DNA of 64,000 nucleotides from Scortum barcoo. Lineage: Eukaryota; Chordata; Actinopteri; Centrarchiformes; Terapontidae. A program made the translations under genes and the position numbers. Location: positions 6,778,483-6,842,482 of the forward strand of contig CM041546.1 of NCBI GenBank assembly GCA_023238725.1, read 5' to 3'. The notes under the pieces were generated by a model. It was not told where the DNA came from. It did no database searches and saw only the letters and a program-made list of their open reading frames with translations. Below are positions 11,577 through 23,454 of this stretch, piece after piece; within the stretch, counting starts at the first letter, position 1, and every line of letters starts with the position of its first letter.

Positions 11577-14500
11577 CTAGGAAAAAAAAAAATAATTAAA
11601 AGAAGCAGAACATACAATGAGACTTCTGCCCAGAATGAGTTTTTGCATTGTTGAATACACAAAGCCAATGTTCAACTAAAGATTATTAACAAAACTATTA
11701 ACTTAAGACTTCACCATCAAATTAATTTCTCTTAAAATTCAACACAGAGGGAAACGCAGTACTTTCCATACCCACATTTAACACTCTGCTGGTATTAAAA
11801 TGAAACCAACCTGAGGCGTGGTGTGGATAAAGCCTGCTGGATGCGTGGCCCTCAGGTCAGTAGCCATCTGGATTACTGAATGGACTGAGGGCAGGGTCAG
11901 GGGGTGGAGTTGAATAGCAGCATTACTGTTCGGGGGAGAATCAGACTCCTGGAAAAAGAATGGTTTAAAAGATTAAAAAAAAAAAAAAGAGAAAACATTC
12001 AAGCAAATACTTCAAATTCAACACACACTGAACTAACAACTCACTGATCTAGTCAATGTTTGAACAAACATAACACCCTTTGGCCTTACTATGTCACTTC
12101 CAGAGGAGGAAGAGAGCGAGCATGCAGAGGATGACGACGATGAAGATGAAGAATGGTGTTGAGGGCTGGGGAGGAAGACTGGAGAAGGTGAGGGGGAGTC
12201 TGCACTGAGAGGGGAGGAAGTATCTCTCTGATCCTCCACGGAAACCAGCATCAGCCTGGCGAGGTCCTGCTCACACGTCTCTACATCTAAGACCAAACAG
12301 AATATGACTAATGAAAAAACACAAAAGTCTGAACAGCATCGGTTGTATTCACTTCAGCTTGACTCTGAAAATGGGAAACAATCTGTCAGTGGATGCGCAC
12401 CCAAGTTAGCATGGTTCTCCAGCTTGGCATACTGCTTAGCCCCCCACTTCTTGATTGTCCAGTCCCTGTAGGCCAACACCTCTGGACTAACTTTGATGAT
12501 GCGTCCCAAAGTACTGCAACACAGACAGAGGTCCAGTGTGTAATGCTGTCAGAACAAACTCAAAACCAAGAGCCCAGAAATGATTTAATTAATGATGAAA
12601 CCAACCTGTCATACTCTTTGTTGGGGTAAGCACGTGCAAGAGGAGACACGCCGTGACTCAGCACCATGTAGGCAAAGTCAAACACCTGCTTGACTTGCAG
12701 GACGCCGTATGAACTCCTGCCCACGTCGTTCCCTGTGAAGATCAGATTTAAAAAGAATATATAGTGATTACAAACTAGAGAAATTTTGGACAATACCAAT
12801 AAATATTACAACTGTTTAAAACTCAGTAAAATGTGGAACAATAGCAATAGAAATAGTCATGAAGCCATATAAAAAAAAAAAAAAAAAAAAGGCTATCTTG
12901 AGTGCCTTTTAATTGTACTGTGTGACTGAAAGGCCAAAAAAAGATCCTTCAGTAAACTTTTTTTTCGCAAATTTGTACATTTGTACATTTAAAAAACCCA
13001 GAACGCCAACTGTCTGATCCATTTGCTTCTTTTCTAGCACTTTGAGGACTGTCTGACTTTGTTTTAACGAATTACGTACCGGAGTACACCACAGCTCTTT
13101 ACCACGTTCCCAGTGTAAGTGCACCGACGGCAGATGATAAATGTTTGCTTCTACACTGATGTCCCATCCCTGCCCTCTATATGGATGGGTGAATTTATCG
13201 TGGCCACTCTCCATTTATTCATCAATTCAAAGCTGACCTGGTTGGATTGGATCTTCGATGCAGAGCATGGATGGCCTGTTTCCGCTCCCCATGGCTTTCA
13301 GCATGTCCTCCTTGGACAGATAAGCCCCTCCGTTCTTCACCCTGATGCCAGTCTTCATGTATTCGAAGTCGCGGCCGTACAGCTCAAAGAACTCGATCAG
13401 CAGGATGCCCAGGTTGATGTTGGCACGTCGTGTGTCGATCCGGGGATGTAACTGATGAGCAGGACAAGGAGAAGTCGTTATCTACACTTTGTAACCAAAC
13501 CATGCCTGTTTGAATTGGTAATGTTGGAAATAGAAAATATCAACAACTACAGCAATCTAATGCAAAATGGACAGAATGATACATTTTCTGATCTCATTCC
13601 ATCACACTTATCGGAAGTACATGTTAATATGGTCACTGAATTCACTGGCCTCTTTAGCTTTGGCATCAGGTCTTAACATTAACTGTAGTTCATTAAGATA
13701 GGAGTTATATAAATACTGACCTAGTTATGAGACAAACTCATAAAGCTTAAAGGGTAGGTAATTATGAGGAAAATTTACATACAAGACAACACATAATTCA
13801 TCCAATGCTTTTGAAAAATTACAATCATTTCAATGTGTAACTGTGAAAAGTACGAAGGTCACAGACCATGTGTTGCGAGGATAAATAGCACAACGTACAT
13901 AAGAAGAAGTCGAGCACAAGGCTCAGGTATACCTTCCCTGACATGGGAAAGATATATGCTTCACAGCTGAAACCTTAAGATGGTCATAGAAGCAGGTGAG
14001 ACTGAAATACTTTGTGTATTGTAAGCACAGGGCAAAGGTATATAAGACAAGGATGTTTAGTCCAATATATGTTCACCAGTCTTCGGGCTGGAGTGCATCA
14101 TTGATGTCCACTGGTCTCCGGACTATGAACATCATTTTGCTGTGAATAAACTTTGGCCGTGTTAAACTCTGCAACGATTGGCTCATCTCTTTATCTCAAC
14201 GAAGCTCATCACAAGACGCAAGTCCCCCAAACAATAACACAATGCAATGTAAATTGAACTTGCATTATAAAACTTCTTATGGACACTATCCTCCAATCTT
14301 GTGCACAGATGTAACAACTGAGGTAGTGTATCAGAAACCCAAAACTGAGAACCTTCATTTGAAAAAGGTACAACTCTAAAATGTATAATGTTTTAAATAG
14401 ACAGGAAAGCACTTTTTGTAGATGTAGCATGTGTTCGTAAGTGTACCTGCAGGAAGCTGATGGCCATTAGTATGAGGCTGTAAGAGCTGATGCCTCCAGT

Positions 14501-17500
14501 GAAGACTTCATTCAGATCCCTCTGCAGCAGGAACTGCTTCAGGACGAAGATCAGAGGCGGCAGAACAGTGTACTTCTACAAAGACAAACACAGAAACATA
14601 AGAAACAACCAAAAACAAAAGCCACATTTGCGCTGAAATGTCAAGCGTCAAAGACTCACCTTAAGATAGCTTTTGATGAACTGTGCTGCTTTAACGGCAG
14701 TCTCTACATTGAAGCTTATGTCCACTTTCACCTCAGTTTCATGGTCAGTAAGTTTGATGATTGGCACCTGTGAACAGATTAAAAAAAGAAAAAAAAAAAG
14801 GAGTCAACCAGAATCAATCCAAAAAAGGTAGAAGCGCCAATCAGCACTTCATGACTGATAACAAACGAACTGACACAACCTCTTCAGTTGAGTCATTAAT
14901 TAGAAACTAATATATTAGTTGAAACCTAATTGTGTAGCTCTCCAAAAAACCAAAACACTCATTTGATGACTTACTGTAGCTTTGTCAAGGACCTTGATGG
15001 GATATGGGCCGGCCACATTGTGTTTCATTAGGGCTTGTTCCAGTTCTTGCAGTGGGGGATGGTCCCATTTCCCAAACACCACCAGGTCAATGTCACTAAG
15101 AACAAAAACAAAATGTACTTTGTACATTAAAAAAAGTTTATTTCCCAAGTGTTCTGTCAACACACGGTGCATAGTGATGCACTGGTCAAACCAACATTGG
15201 GGCCCAGTTTCATGTTGTCCTTCTGTTTTGGATGCTCGGAAACCACCGGGTCTAAAGTTATGGGGGGCAAGGTTATACAAGCACAGTGTGACCATAAGAA
15301 GCGATTAAGACTTTAAGAGGAACAACAACAAGACAAAAAAGAAATGACTATGACTGTAGGTTGAGGTGAAGTAATGTTTGTCTCTTCAACTCTTCAAAAG
15401 GTTCTTGACCTCTTCCTGATGCACAATATCTCCCAGATAATGCATTTTAATTTGACAAAGTGCTTTAGTGAATTCATATAAAAGAATTTCAGAGCTCATG
15501 ACGTGGTCATCTTTAAGACCTTATTCACAATTAATATATTGTTGATCACTTTTGGGAGTGCTTATTAAGTGAATCCAGTGGTGTGATGTTGGAACACTCA
15601 ATGCCTTAAAAGGCTTCCTTATTTCCACACTCCAAAAAAGAGAATTATTACTGCTAGACTGATAAATGTTTTTGTTTTGTTGTTTATTTGCCCGACAAAT
15701 GGGTTGAAATGTCAACTTAGCACTATGAAACATGGCTTTGAAACAACATAAAATTCTCAGTCAAATGTGAGTTTCCAGCAATGTTCGAGCTGAGCTCTCT
15801 GAAAAAAAGTGAACACAGCTGAGCAAAAACAGTGCTCCCACTTCCTGAATAAAACTAGCAGGTAAATAACACAGGAGGCCCTGGTAAGATCTGAATGGAC
15901 AAGAAGGATGCACAAATATTACCTTGTTGGAAGATAAAGTCCTGTGCTGAAGCTTCCAAATATCTCCACCTGCAGAGCACAAGACAAATGAATAGAAAAC
16001 GGATTAAAGTCCCAACACGTCATTGCAACCTTTATCAGCTTTAATAGCTCATTTCTCAGCGAGTTGGACCTTTATGTGTCTTGGCAGTTTGGATATATAA
16101 GAAGGTTTAGCTATACTGCTCCAGTCCTGAAGTTGTTTTATCCCCTTTACACCTTAAAAAACAAATGATAGTAAGATTAAACTTGCTAATTTCACTGCAA
16201 GTTTACTGCCTGATCTGTCTATCCTCTTTCATACCAAAGCTACAGGTCAGGGGAGAATTAAAGGGTAGTTTAAAAAAAAAAAAAAAAAGAGAAAAAAAGT
16301 TGTTCAGTTTTATTGCCATTTTTTCCAACCTTTTCACACTGTGGTTCTTGCAAAACTTGTAGACTAACCAAGCTGATGACCTGAACAGATAAACTGGACT
16401 TGCAGTCTGGACGTTAAAATATATCTCAACGTCCTCACTTATGATTTGGCTAACTGATAATTACCAAATAACACAAAACTACAGATTAAATACTGCAAGT
16501 GGTTACAAGAGACACATGGGAAACATATGAATTAATCCTATTTTTTAATCTGTGCAATCTGTGCAGTCTGTGATCTAATGTCCACTTAAATGTTGAATAA
16601 TCTTTTTCTTTTTAATATAATAAAAAGGGACAATCTCCCACTACAAAAAAAAACCAAAACATAAGCATATACTGCTAGAGAAAAAGAAAAACAATTTACA
16701 GTGGGCCCCAGTGGGACTTCTTTGGGCCATGATTAGCTCAAAAATATTTATAATGTTAACCCCCCTAAAAATGCCATTTGTTACCAAGTACACTGTCTAA
16801 CATTCTGTTGGCAACATTCAATGGGAAATAATTCACCAATGTTACTTTAGGAATGCAAGTGACATGAATGATGATTACATCTGGCCAACTCTGTTTGGAC
16901 CTGCAGTGTAAACTCAGCTGTTGACTGCTGGCAGCGAGGCCAAACAGGATACGTGAAGTGCAGCAAAGCTCCAGACACGCTCGCTGTTGAGCGTATGAGA
17001 CAATAACATTGATTTACACGGCGCATGACAGCTTTGCAAAGTAATTTGCAGACCAATAAACAAAAGTCAATACGAGAAATAAAATGTTGTATTAAAAAAT
17101 GAGGTTACACAACGACACAACCTGCAAATCAGAGTAAATAAAACTTTATGAAAAATCCTGATGTAGAAATGTATGCGTTTTTAAAGAGCAAAAAGGAGTC
17201 GTGGTTGAGGATGAAGGAAGTGGAGGCCTTCTCACGTGTACTCTCTCTATACACTCAAGCCTTAAACACAGCACCAGGAGGAGGCACAAACCCACAGGTA
17301 ATCAGGAAAATCTCACTTTTTAAAAGCAAACTAACTTCGCCTGCATTTTTGTTAAAGCACTGTTGATTTGAAATGCATTTAAAGACAATGACCCTTTGCC
17401 AGCAGTGCCTCAGTGTGCTGACAGACAGGAGAACAACATACTAATGAACCAGTTAGTTTTTGTTTAAGCTTGTAATGCTCTGTCTGTTTACATAGCGCGT

Positions 17501-19295
17501 CAGGGAAGCAGTGTATCCTGTCTCCCTGATGTATTTAAACGCGAGTGAAGGCCACATAAGACACATTATGCATCTCAACACGAGCCAGTCCTCTATGATT
17601 CCACCACCCATTAAAGAGCCCAGAGATGAATCATCACCTCTCTCACACCGAGAGAAACACAATTAAAACTGATTAACTTGTGACATGAGCATCAAATGTA
17701 CCTGAAAAGTTAATTTTGCTGTTGTTAAAAGAACTGGCTTTGCTACAGAGAACTCACCATGACGCTGTTTACTATGTCTAAAGACGCCATCGTTGACCTC
17801 AGCCTTGTCTGGCTTTGGTAAAGGAGGCTTTAGGTTAAATTCTCAGTGTTCAATGGTTCAGCTTAGAGGGTAAATCAGCAGCACATCAGAAATATGCAAC
17901 TGAATAGGGCAATTAAGTAAAAAAACAACATGGCAATCAAGAACTTGTGGTACATCTCAATCAATAAAAAAAAATCTAAAAAAATGAACAGGTCAGAGTC
18001 TTCTTCCGAGTGCTTCCTAAGAGAGGAGTCACAGGTTGATTTACCTCTCCGAGCCCCATGTCCACCCCGATGCCACTCACCCTCGCTGTGGGCCACAAGT
18101 CCTTGATGACGCCCTCTACTCTGTTCACCACATCCCTCCTCATGGCCTCCTCCTCCGGCCGCGGTGACATGAAGTTGAAAAAGTCCACTATTTCTTCATG
18201 AAGCCTGCAAGGAATTAAAAAAAAAAGAAAAAAAAGAAAAAGATAAAGTGGGATCAGGCTGATGCACAAAGAGTGAAAAGTGGGTGAGCGCTGCAGGAAT
18301 ACTGTAAATCGTAAATGACTCTACAGCTGGTAACAGACTAAAGGAAATGCCTGGAAAAGAAAACCTTTTTGCATCAACTTAAATATTTGATGTGAAAATT
18401 GGTCAAACAAGCAAGGTACATCAAGTCAAACACAACCAGACTCTGCATGGAGGGACCACAGGTGATGGTTTGAACTGTTCTCTGCAACAAGATCCACATT
18501 TACATTGCAATAAAAGGCTGTTTCACTAATAATGTGCACAGGCTTTTGCAATTCATGAATCAGTGTACGTGCATGTGTGCTTCCTTACCCATTGATCCCC
18601 GGGCTGTACCGCCTGGTTTTCCACAGGCTGCAGGGGGAGTCCACATAGTGCCCGTTGCAGGCGTAGGACAAGAGCGGGTTGACGCCGTGGAAAGTGTTGG
18701 CCCGGTTCAGATGCCTCCTGCGGCCGGATGACTGCTGCTGGTTGTGGTGGTGGTGGTGGTGCTTGTTCCCGTGCTGATTTTTCATCCCGGCGGGGGTGTG
18801 GCCGCCGGACTGTTGCATGCTGCGACAGTGCTGCTGAGCGGCGTGAAACGGCGGAGGGAGATGCTGCTGCTGCCGGCGGAGGTTGTTCTCGTTCAGCTCC
18901 CGCTCGTTGTAGTGGAAGAACCGGGCGGCCTCCTCTTCCTCCTCCTCCTCCTCCGCCTCCACGTTCAGGTTGTCGATGTGCAGCGAGGAGCCGGAGGGCG
19001 AGGAGGAGCTCTCGGCCTCCGAGTCCAGCGAGGAGGAGGACGGCGACAGCGAGCCTTTCCTCCGGACGCTCCCCCGCTCGGCGTCTCTCTTCGCCGGCGC
19101 TACATTCTTACAAAACTCGGCGTTCGAGTCCGCGGAGCCCCGCTGCTGCTGGAGGTGGAGGTGGTGGTTCAGGTGGAGGTGGTTGTCGATGCAGGAGTTG
19201 CCCCCGAATCCGAGAGAGGTCTCCCAAATGTGCATCCACAGGGAATTGGCAGGTCCCTTCTGCTCCGGCTGGATCCAAGCGGTCCTGGGATCCAT
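11126..19295 (-). CDS. TENT4A: TENT4A (PAPD7) terminal nucleotidyltransferase 4A, 12 coding exons, frame break in last exon
   Basis: Non-canonical nuclear poly(A) polymerase that extends and mixes poly(A) tails with occasional G, slowing deadenylation (family knowledge). Coding exons, 5' to 3' on the minus strand: 19295-18589, 18204-18081, 15969-15923, 15095-14975, 14767-14660, 14575-14447, 13451-13238, 12732-12606, 12513-12401, 12286-12090, 11948-11811, 11576-11331 or -11126. Phases match at every junction. The start is the ATG at 19295 because MDPRTAWIQPEQKGPANSLW matches the human long isoform; an in-frame ATG at 19436 lies upstream but adds a low-complexity Tyr/Ser stretch. The catalytic GS motif and three Asp are intact. 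PAPD7 rather than PAPD5 is shown by WDHPPLQELEQALMKHNVA. Read straight through, the product is ~756 residues ending at 11331. The family-like C-terminus (QYNRNTWRRRKRD, stop at 11126) lies in another frame reached only if a 4-bp duplication at 11438-11446 is removed (~823 residues). Confidence 0.93.
11811..11948 (-). CDS. TENT4A: TENT4A exon 11
   Basis: 46 codons, phase 0 at both ends, beginning ESDSPPNSNAAIQLHP and ending FIHTTPQ. Low-complexity regulatory tail; acceptor tttccag|G, donor CAG|gttgg. Confidence 0.85.
12090..12286 (-). CDS. TENT4A: TENT4A exon 10: Ser-rich tail
   Basis: Encodes VETCEQDLARLMLVSVEDQR followed by a Ser/Pro-rich segment with a run of nine Ser and the conserved SLSSSSGSD. 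Human has SSVSSLSGSDVDSD at this point. Donor ATA|gtaagg. Confidence 0.88.
12401..12513 (-). CDS. TENT4A: TENT4A exon 9: post-catalytic linker
   Basis: Encodes TLGRIIKVSPEVLAYRDW..KKWGAKQYAKLENHANL. The first half matches the human TLGRIIKVTQEV..RRWIKEKWG; the end diverges. The donor I infer is TTGG|gtgcgc, which is weak but is the only GT that keeps the phase with exon 10 before a stop. Confidence 0.85.
12606..12732 (-). CDS. TENT4A: TENT4A exon 8: end of the PAP-associated domain
   Basis: Encodes GNDVGRSSYGVLQVKQVFDF and AYMVLSHGVSPLARAYPNKEYD. The GNDVGRSSYG motif is nearly invariant in TENT4A/B. Donor AG|gttggt. Confidence 0.94.
13238..13451 (-). CDS. TENT4A: TENT4A exon 7: PAP/25A-associated domain
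   Basis: Encodes LHPRIDTRRANINLGILLIE, then FFELYGRDF..KTGIRVKNGGAYL and ends SMLCIEDPIQP plus one base. Matches the PAP-associated domain of TENT4 proteins. Donor CCAG|gtcagc. Confidence 0.95.
13868..14215 (+). mobile_element. Candidate solo LTR in TENT4A intron 6
   Basis: The plus strand shows LTR-like architecture in order: a TG-starting block, a TATA-like TATATAAG at 14039-14046, ~100 bases resembling a transcribed R/U5 segment, and AATAAA at 14145-14150 followed by a GGCCGTGT..AACTCTGC..CTCATC tail. No internal retroviral-type reading frame is present, so it would be a solo LTR. The ends are approximate, and a clean target-site duplication is not obvious. Confidence 0.35.
14447..14575 (-). 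CDS. TENT4A: TENT4A exon 6: central domain
   Basis: 43 codons beginning KYTVLPPLIFVLKQFLLQRD and ending MAISFLQ. This is the highly conserved central palm/helical block that carries the NEVFTGGISSYSL nucleotide-recognition segment. Confidence 0.95.
14660..14767 (-). CDS. TENT4A: TENT4A exon 5: third catalytic Asp
   Basis: Encodes VPIIKLTDHETEVKVDISF and continues to the KSYLK helix. The Asp of KVDISF is the third catalytic carboxylate. Exactly 36 codons, phase 0 at both ends. Confidence 0.95.
14975..15095 (-). CDS. TENT4A: TENT4A exon 4: metal-binding DxD motif
   Basis: Encodes SDIDLVVFGKWDHPP and continues to KVLDKAT. The two Asp of DID bind the catalytic metals. The loop after FGKW is the PAPD7 type, not the PAPD5 type. 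Confidence 0.95.
15923..15969 (-). CDS. TENT4A: TENT4A exon 3: 47-base exon with the GS catalytic motif
   Basis: A short exon encoding VEIFGSFSTGLYLPT plus two bases of the next Ser codon. The Gly-Ser pair is the nucleotide-binding signature of the polymerase-beta superfamily. Acceptor ctgcag|G and donor aag|gtaat are both present, and its phase joins the next exon to give S-DID. Confidence 0.93.
18081..18204 (-). CDS. TENT4A: TENT4A exon 2: start of nucleotidyltransferase fold
   Basis: Encodes LHEEIVDFFNFMSPRPEEEA followed by a helix ending KDLWPTAR. This matches the conserved LHEEI..FYNFMSP block of human TENT4A. The acceptor is ttgcag|G and the donor AGG|gtgagt. Confidence 0.93.
18589..19295 (-). 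CDS. TENT4A: TENT4A exon 1: long low-complexity N-terminus
   Basis: This exon encodes ~235 residues. After the conserved MDPRTAWIQPEQ start, the sequence is disordered: His-rich (six His near 18750), Gln-rich, Ser-rich, and a run of eight Glu near 18935-18958. It ends with WKTRRYSPGING, matching the YSPGIQG that precedes the catalytic domain in mammals. The donor is GG|gtaagg. The exon is strongly GC-rich and overlaps the 5' CpG-rich part of the gene, which also produces long meaningless antisense reading frames. Confidence 0.92.
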
Positions 19296-19519
19296 TGGAG
19301 TCGAGTTTGCCTCTTCACTGGAGGAGGTGGAGGAGAAAAAAAATGGCGAGCAAAATAAAAAATAATAATAATAATAACCCGCTGCACTAGAGGAGACGAA
19401 CAAACCGTACCGCGTTAATTTACTTGGTAACTTCAAGTCGCTTCATATCTGGAAACTAGTCAGGGTGTTTTTTTTTCTTCCCTTAAGCGGCTTGCACACT
19501 TCCACTCCCCAATGTAAGC

Positions 19520-19575
19520 CAGCCAATATGGCGCACCCAGCAGCACGGATCGGCCTCTGCGCATGTGCGAGGGAT
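19520..19575 (-). promoter_or_regulatory. Probable TENT4A core promoter with YY1-like and NRF1-like sites
   Basis: 225-280 bases upstream of the start codon, AATATGGCGC at 19525-19534 resembles the YY1 core (AAnATGGCGnC), and TGCGCATGTGCGA at 19558-19570 is one base from the NRF1 palindrome. Such pairs are typical of TATA-less housekeeping promoters near the transcription start. No experimental start site is known to me. Confidence 0.4.
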
Positions 19576-21538
19576 TTAAATCTTTGAACACACCCCTCAG
19601 GACGAGCAGCTGCGTCAAGTCACACACACGCAGGCCAGACTACACGGAAATTATACTTTTATTTTTGTGAAAACTCATGTAAAACAGCTCACCAAAGGAA
19701 AAAAAAACAAATAAGCCATAAACAAAAGCCATAAAAAAACACCAATTCGCCGACACACCAAATGATAATGATCATTATAATAATAATAAACTAATATGCT
19801 ATTGTATAAGTGAGTGAGAATATCTGTCTATAATTATTTAATTATTACAACTGAAGAAAACACAGTTAAGGAGCATTTAAAGAAATGCTTTCCTCCTTGC
19901 AAAAAATATTCACATGATCCACATGTTAAGCTACACATTTAACTTAAAGTGTTTTTACATTATGTCCATTTTTTAAAAGGTGTTGCACAAGCTGCCATCT
20001 TTACACTCCCTCACTAATGATTACAATAATTAATAATGTGTCATTGTAACTCTGTCTATAAATGTCTTGAATTATCCGTTTATGCTGTTGAAGAGCATTT
20101 AAAAAAGTGCTTTTCTTCTCTGCAGTATAACTAGAAAATAACAATAAAAACATTCATTCACCAACACCAAACAACCAAAAAATCTTCTTTAAAAATCTTT
20201 ACAAGCATTCTCTCACTCATTTTAATAATCAATGATGTGCTTTGTATAATTCTAGTACAAATATATTTTTATATATTTCTTGCATAAACACACTTGATGG
20301 AAAATGATTGAGGAAGATAAAAAAAAAAGTATTACTAGAAAACAACAATAAAATTAATGTTTTCACTTTATTGATCTAAAGACGTGGTTCTAATAGTGTA
20401 AGGCTTTATTTCAATCTCTGTGTAAAACTTATCTTGTTGTTTTACTATTTTAAAACTTGGATTTATATTAGATTACATTTAATTTTAATCATAAAACAAA
20501 CGTTTTCGTGATATTTGGAAGAATGATAACGAATGTTTGTGCTCTTATTTTGAAGGTAGGCTCCGGATGTGGTATCTTATGCTGTGTGTGTTTCTCCACT
20601 TCACACAGATCAGCTCTGACAGGAGAAAACGTGATAGTAGTAGTAATTTGGCTGGATCATTAGTCACCGCCTACTTCTCACCACTGTTTTAATGTGACTT
20701 GTTGTGCTAAATGACTCTGAGACATTATGTTAACTAAAGAGCCAAAACTCTCAGCAGCCGCCTTATTCTTCAGAGACAAAGATTTTTAAATGACTTATTC
20801 TCACACAGCTTAAAGATGTGTATCAGGGCAGTCAATGAAAAAACTTCACCCTGGAGGGCACTTTCATGTCTATATGTTGCATTGAGGTAGTTGAAGACAG
20901 AGTAAACCAAAGCATGCAAGATTTAGTTCAATATGTATAAATTTTAATTTGGAAAAATTAAATAACCTCTGAAACTTTTCACTGTACAAAACACTTACTG
21001 TGGCGATCTTATTTTTTCATCAGTACAAACACTGATGCTTCATATTTACAGACAATTTACAGAATAAAGAAACATTTACAGGAGCACCACAGCTTAAACC
21101 AGAACATATACATGCTTTACATTTTAGAGCATTTACCTGAGTACAGCAAAGAAAAGACAGGGAGCTACGCCTGTACGTTTATCACAGGGTGGGGACAGTT
21201 AAAAATGTCAGGAAAAAGGTTTTACACGTCTGTTACGTTAAAAATGAAGGAAATGTTTGCTACATTTAAACGACATGCTAATCTTAAAGTAGAAGTGCAC
21301 ATAAAAAACAAAACAAAAAAAAGCCCAATGGTTGTCAAAACTGTCTCTGATAACACATTTTAATTTAAGGCTTATTACAAAACCACAGACACAATGAAAA
21401 AAAAAAAAAAAAAAGCTGTCATTATCTGTGACTTAAAATAAACTTTGAGGGAGGTGTATGGTGGGATTGGGTTCGCCTACCTCGCCTTTAAAATAGCTAC
21501 AGGCTTGACATGTGCATGGCTTTGTGCGGCGTCCTCTC
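19576..21538. other. TENT4A/ICE1 intergenic stretch and ICE1 3' UTR
   Basis: AT-rich DNA with no coding signal. The right part must contain the ICE1 3' UTR, because the ICE1 stop codon is at 21539. Possible minus-strand polyadenylation hexamers are ATTAAA at 20943-20948 and AATAAA at 20405-20410; I cannot choose between them. ICE1 therefore ends within roughly 1-1.5 kb of the TENT4A promoter, head to tail. Confidence 0.45.
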
Positions 21539-23454
21539 TCAGCTCTTCATCTGTCTGCACACAGAGGCCAGCTGGTTGATGCAGCTCGTGACGGCGGGAG
21601 GGACGCTCTGAGACGTTTCTCCCCTCCATCCTGCGAGGGTGTCCAGGGCTTGTCTGGGGTTGCAGGGAGACAGGTCGTAGATGCAGTAGACGGTGGCTAA
21701 CTGCACCTCCCACGGCACGCCTGGGGACAGAGGACACGATGAAACCCTTGATCCGAATACAGCTGCCCTTTTCTCTTTCCCATCAGAGCATTACATTTAT
21801 TTTTTCTTCGTTTATTTGGCGCAATTATGACAAATAAATACAAACATGCAAATATACTTTCAACATGCCAGGGTGAGATCTAAACATTGGGATTTGCTTA
21901 AATACACACAGGTAAGTAAACTGTGTGACCACACGTGAAAACGGTAAACATCAGATTTGTGTTTAAAAAAAAAAATCCTGATGAATGACAGGCAGGTGTG
22001 GGGGACATTGGCAGCCCCCTCAGCACACAATAGAAGGTTATTTATTAGTTACAGCCAAACTGAATCGCCCTGTGTCCACCAAAGTTTCTCATATTTCATA
22101 CCTTCAGCCTGTCCGTGCCTCCCGAACGTGTTGATGACGCTGGCAACAGTTACGACGGAGGAAACGCACCTCTCTTTGATTCCCAGCTGACCGAGGCGTC
22201 CTATTTAAGAAAAGAAATAAAAAGGACATTGAAGTTTTCAACCCTCAATCCTCTGGCGGTCATTAAACACATCATTTCAAGTTATGGTTCATATTCAAGT
22301 AATGTACAAGCAACTGACCTATTAGTCTGAGTACAGTGGCGACGGTCACATCAGAGACGGGCGTTTGTTGATCTCTGGGCTGCGTCACCCAAGCGTTCAT
22401 CAGTGGCCACAACTCCTTGCTGTGAAAGCCAATTGAACAGATTAGCAGAGAAGCAATTTACACAATTATTTACATTTTGTTAGGATGAAAACCGTGTGAA
22501 AACTTTAGCACCGTAGGTTCAAGTTCAAAATAAGGAAACACACCCCAATAAATGCTCATAAGTCCACTTCCACTTCTTCTGTGCACAGAGGAGTTGCAGC
22601 GTGAAGACGTGTTCCCAAGCCTTGGCCCCCAGGTCGTCCCCGCACCGACCGTCTTTAGCGAAAGACAGGCTTGATGCCGACCGAATATCAGACAGCGTTC
22701 TGGAGATCAGCCCGTCAATGTCACAGGGAGGACTCTGCAGGGATACGGGGAGATTAGTGTGTTAGACGGCTCATTCAGCTTAATTTGAAAGGATACAAGA
22801 CGGAAAAGCTGGGTAAGAGATGATGTGATAAAGACAAAGCCTCAGTCACACAGGTTAGATTTCAAACTGATTATTAAGCAAAAAAAGGCCTGTGTCTAAA
22901 ATTAAGAGGAAATGAGTAAGATGCAATGTTTTCATTGGCCACTTTGTTTGGAAATCAAAGGATGAAATCAAATATAAAATATGACAGGTGTAGAAACACA
23001 GCTCAACAGATACTTCACCTTCTCCCAACCGAGGAATGCTGAGAGGCAGCTGAGGAGGTTTTCTTGTGCTTTCAGCTTGGTGACGGTGTGTATCGCCTGG
23101 CACAGAGGACTACTGTGCGAGAGAACACTGGGCCATGTTGTCACCACGAACAAAATCAGCTTAGCGGAGTCCGGGAAATCTGCAGCGGGGAAGTCACAGT
23201 GAGAGAGAAGAAGCCAATTTAAGCTTCAGTGGTGCATAAGGTGGCAGGATTTAAAGTGTGACACAACATGACAATGATTGCTGACCTTCTGTGAGCAAAC
23301 TGAAGGCCAGGATGTGGGCCTTCTCCCAGTCGCTCCTCTGTCTACAGATCCCCGTGTAGACTCTGCACAGGGCCTGCATGTTGTTTCCGCTGATGTCTCC
23401 TTTCTCTGCTTTCAGTTTGTTCAGGATGGCGCAGAGCACGTCATCTGCCCTCAG
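21539..23454 (-). CDS. ICE1: ICE1 exons 15-20: conserved C-terminal helical domain
   Basis: Six exons encode ~300 residues closely similar to the human C-terminus. Landmarks are NMQALCRVYTGICRQRSDWE, VVTTWPSVLSHSSPLCQAIH, KAQENLLSCLSAFLGWEK, GKELWPLMNAWVTQPRDQQ and GVPWEVQLATVYCIYDLSPC. The strong conservation compared with the drifting middle exon points to a structured interaction domain. The exon 15 acceptor (ttttccaaag|CTGAGG) lacks a strong pyrimidine tract and does not end in CAG/TAG, but it is the only choice that keeps the frame open. Confidence 0.94.

Noticed and set aside
18728..19390. Two long plus-strand reading frames (220 and 204 codons) opposite TENT4A exon 1
   Set aside because: They are the antisense of a GC-rich repeat-bearing exon, consist of Gly/Ala/Arg or Val/Leu low-complexity text, and have no family resemblance.
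19296..19436. Upstream in-frame ATG for TENT4A at 19436
   Set aside because: The added 47 residues are a Tyr/Ser low-complexity stretch from an ATA/ATT repeat, and known homologues start at MDPR.
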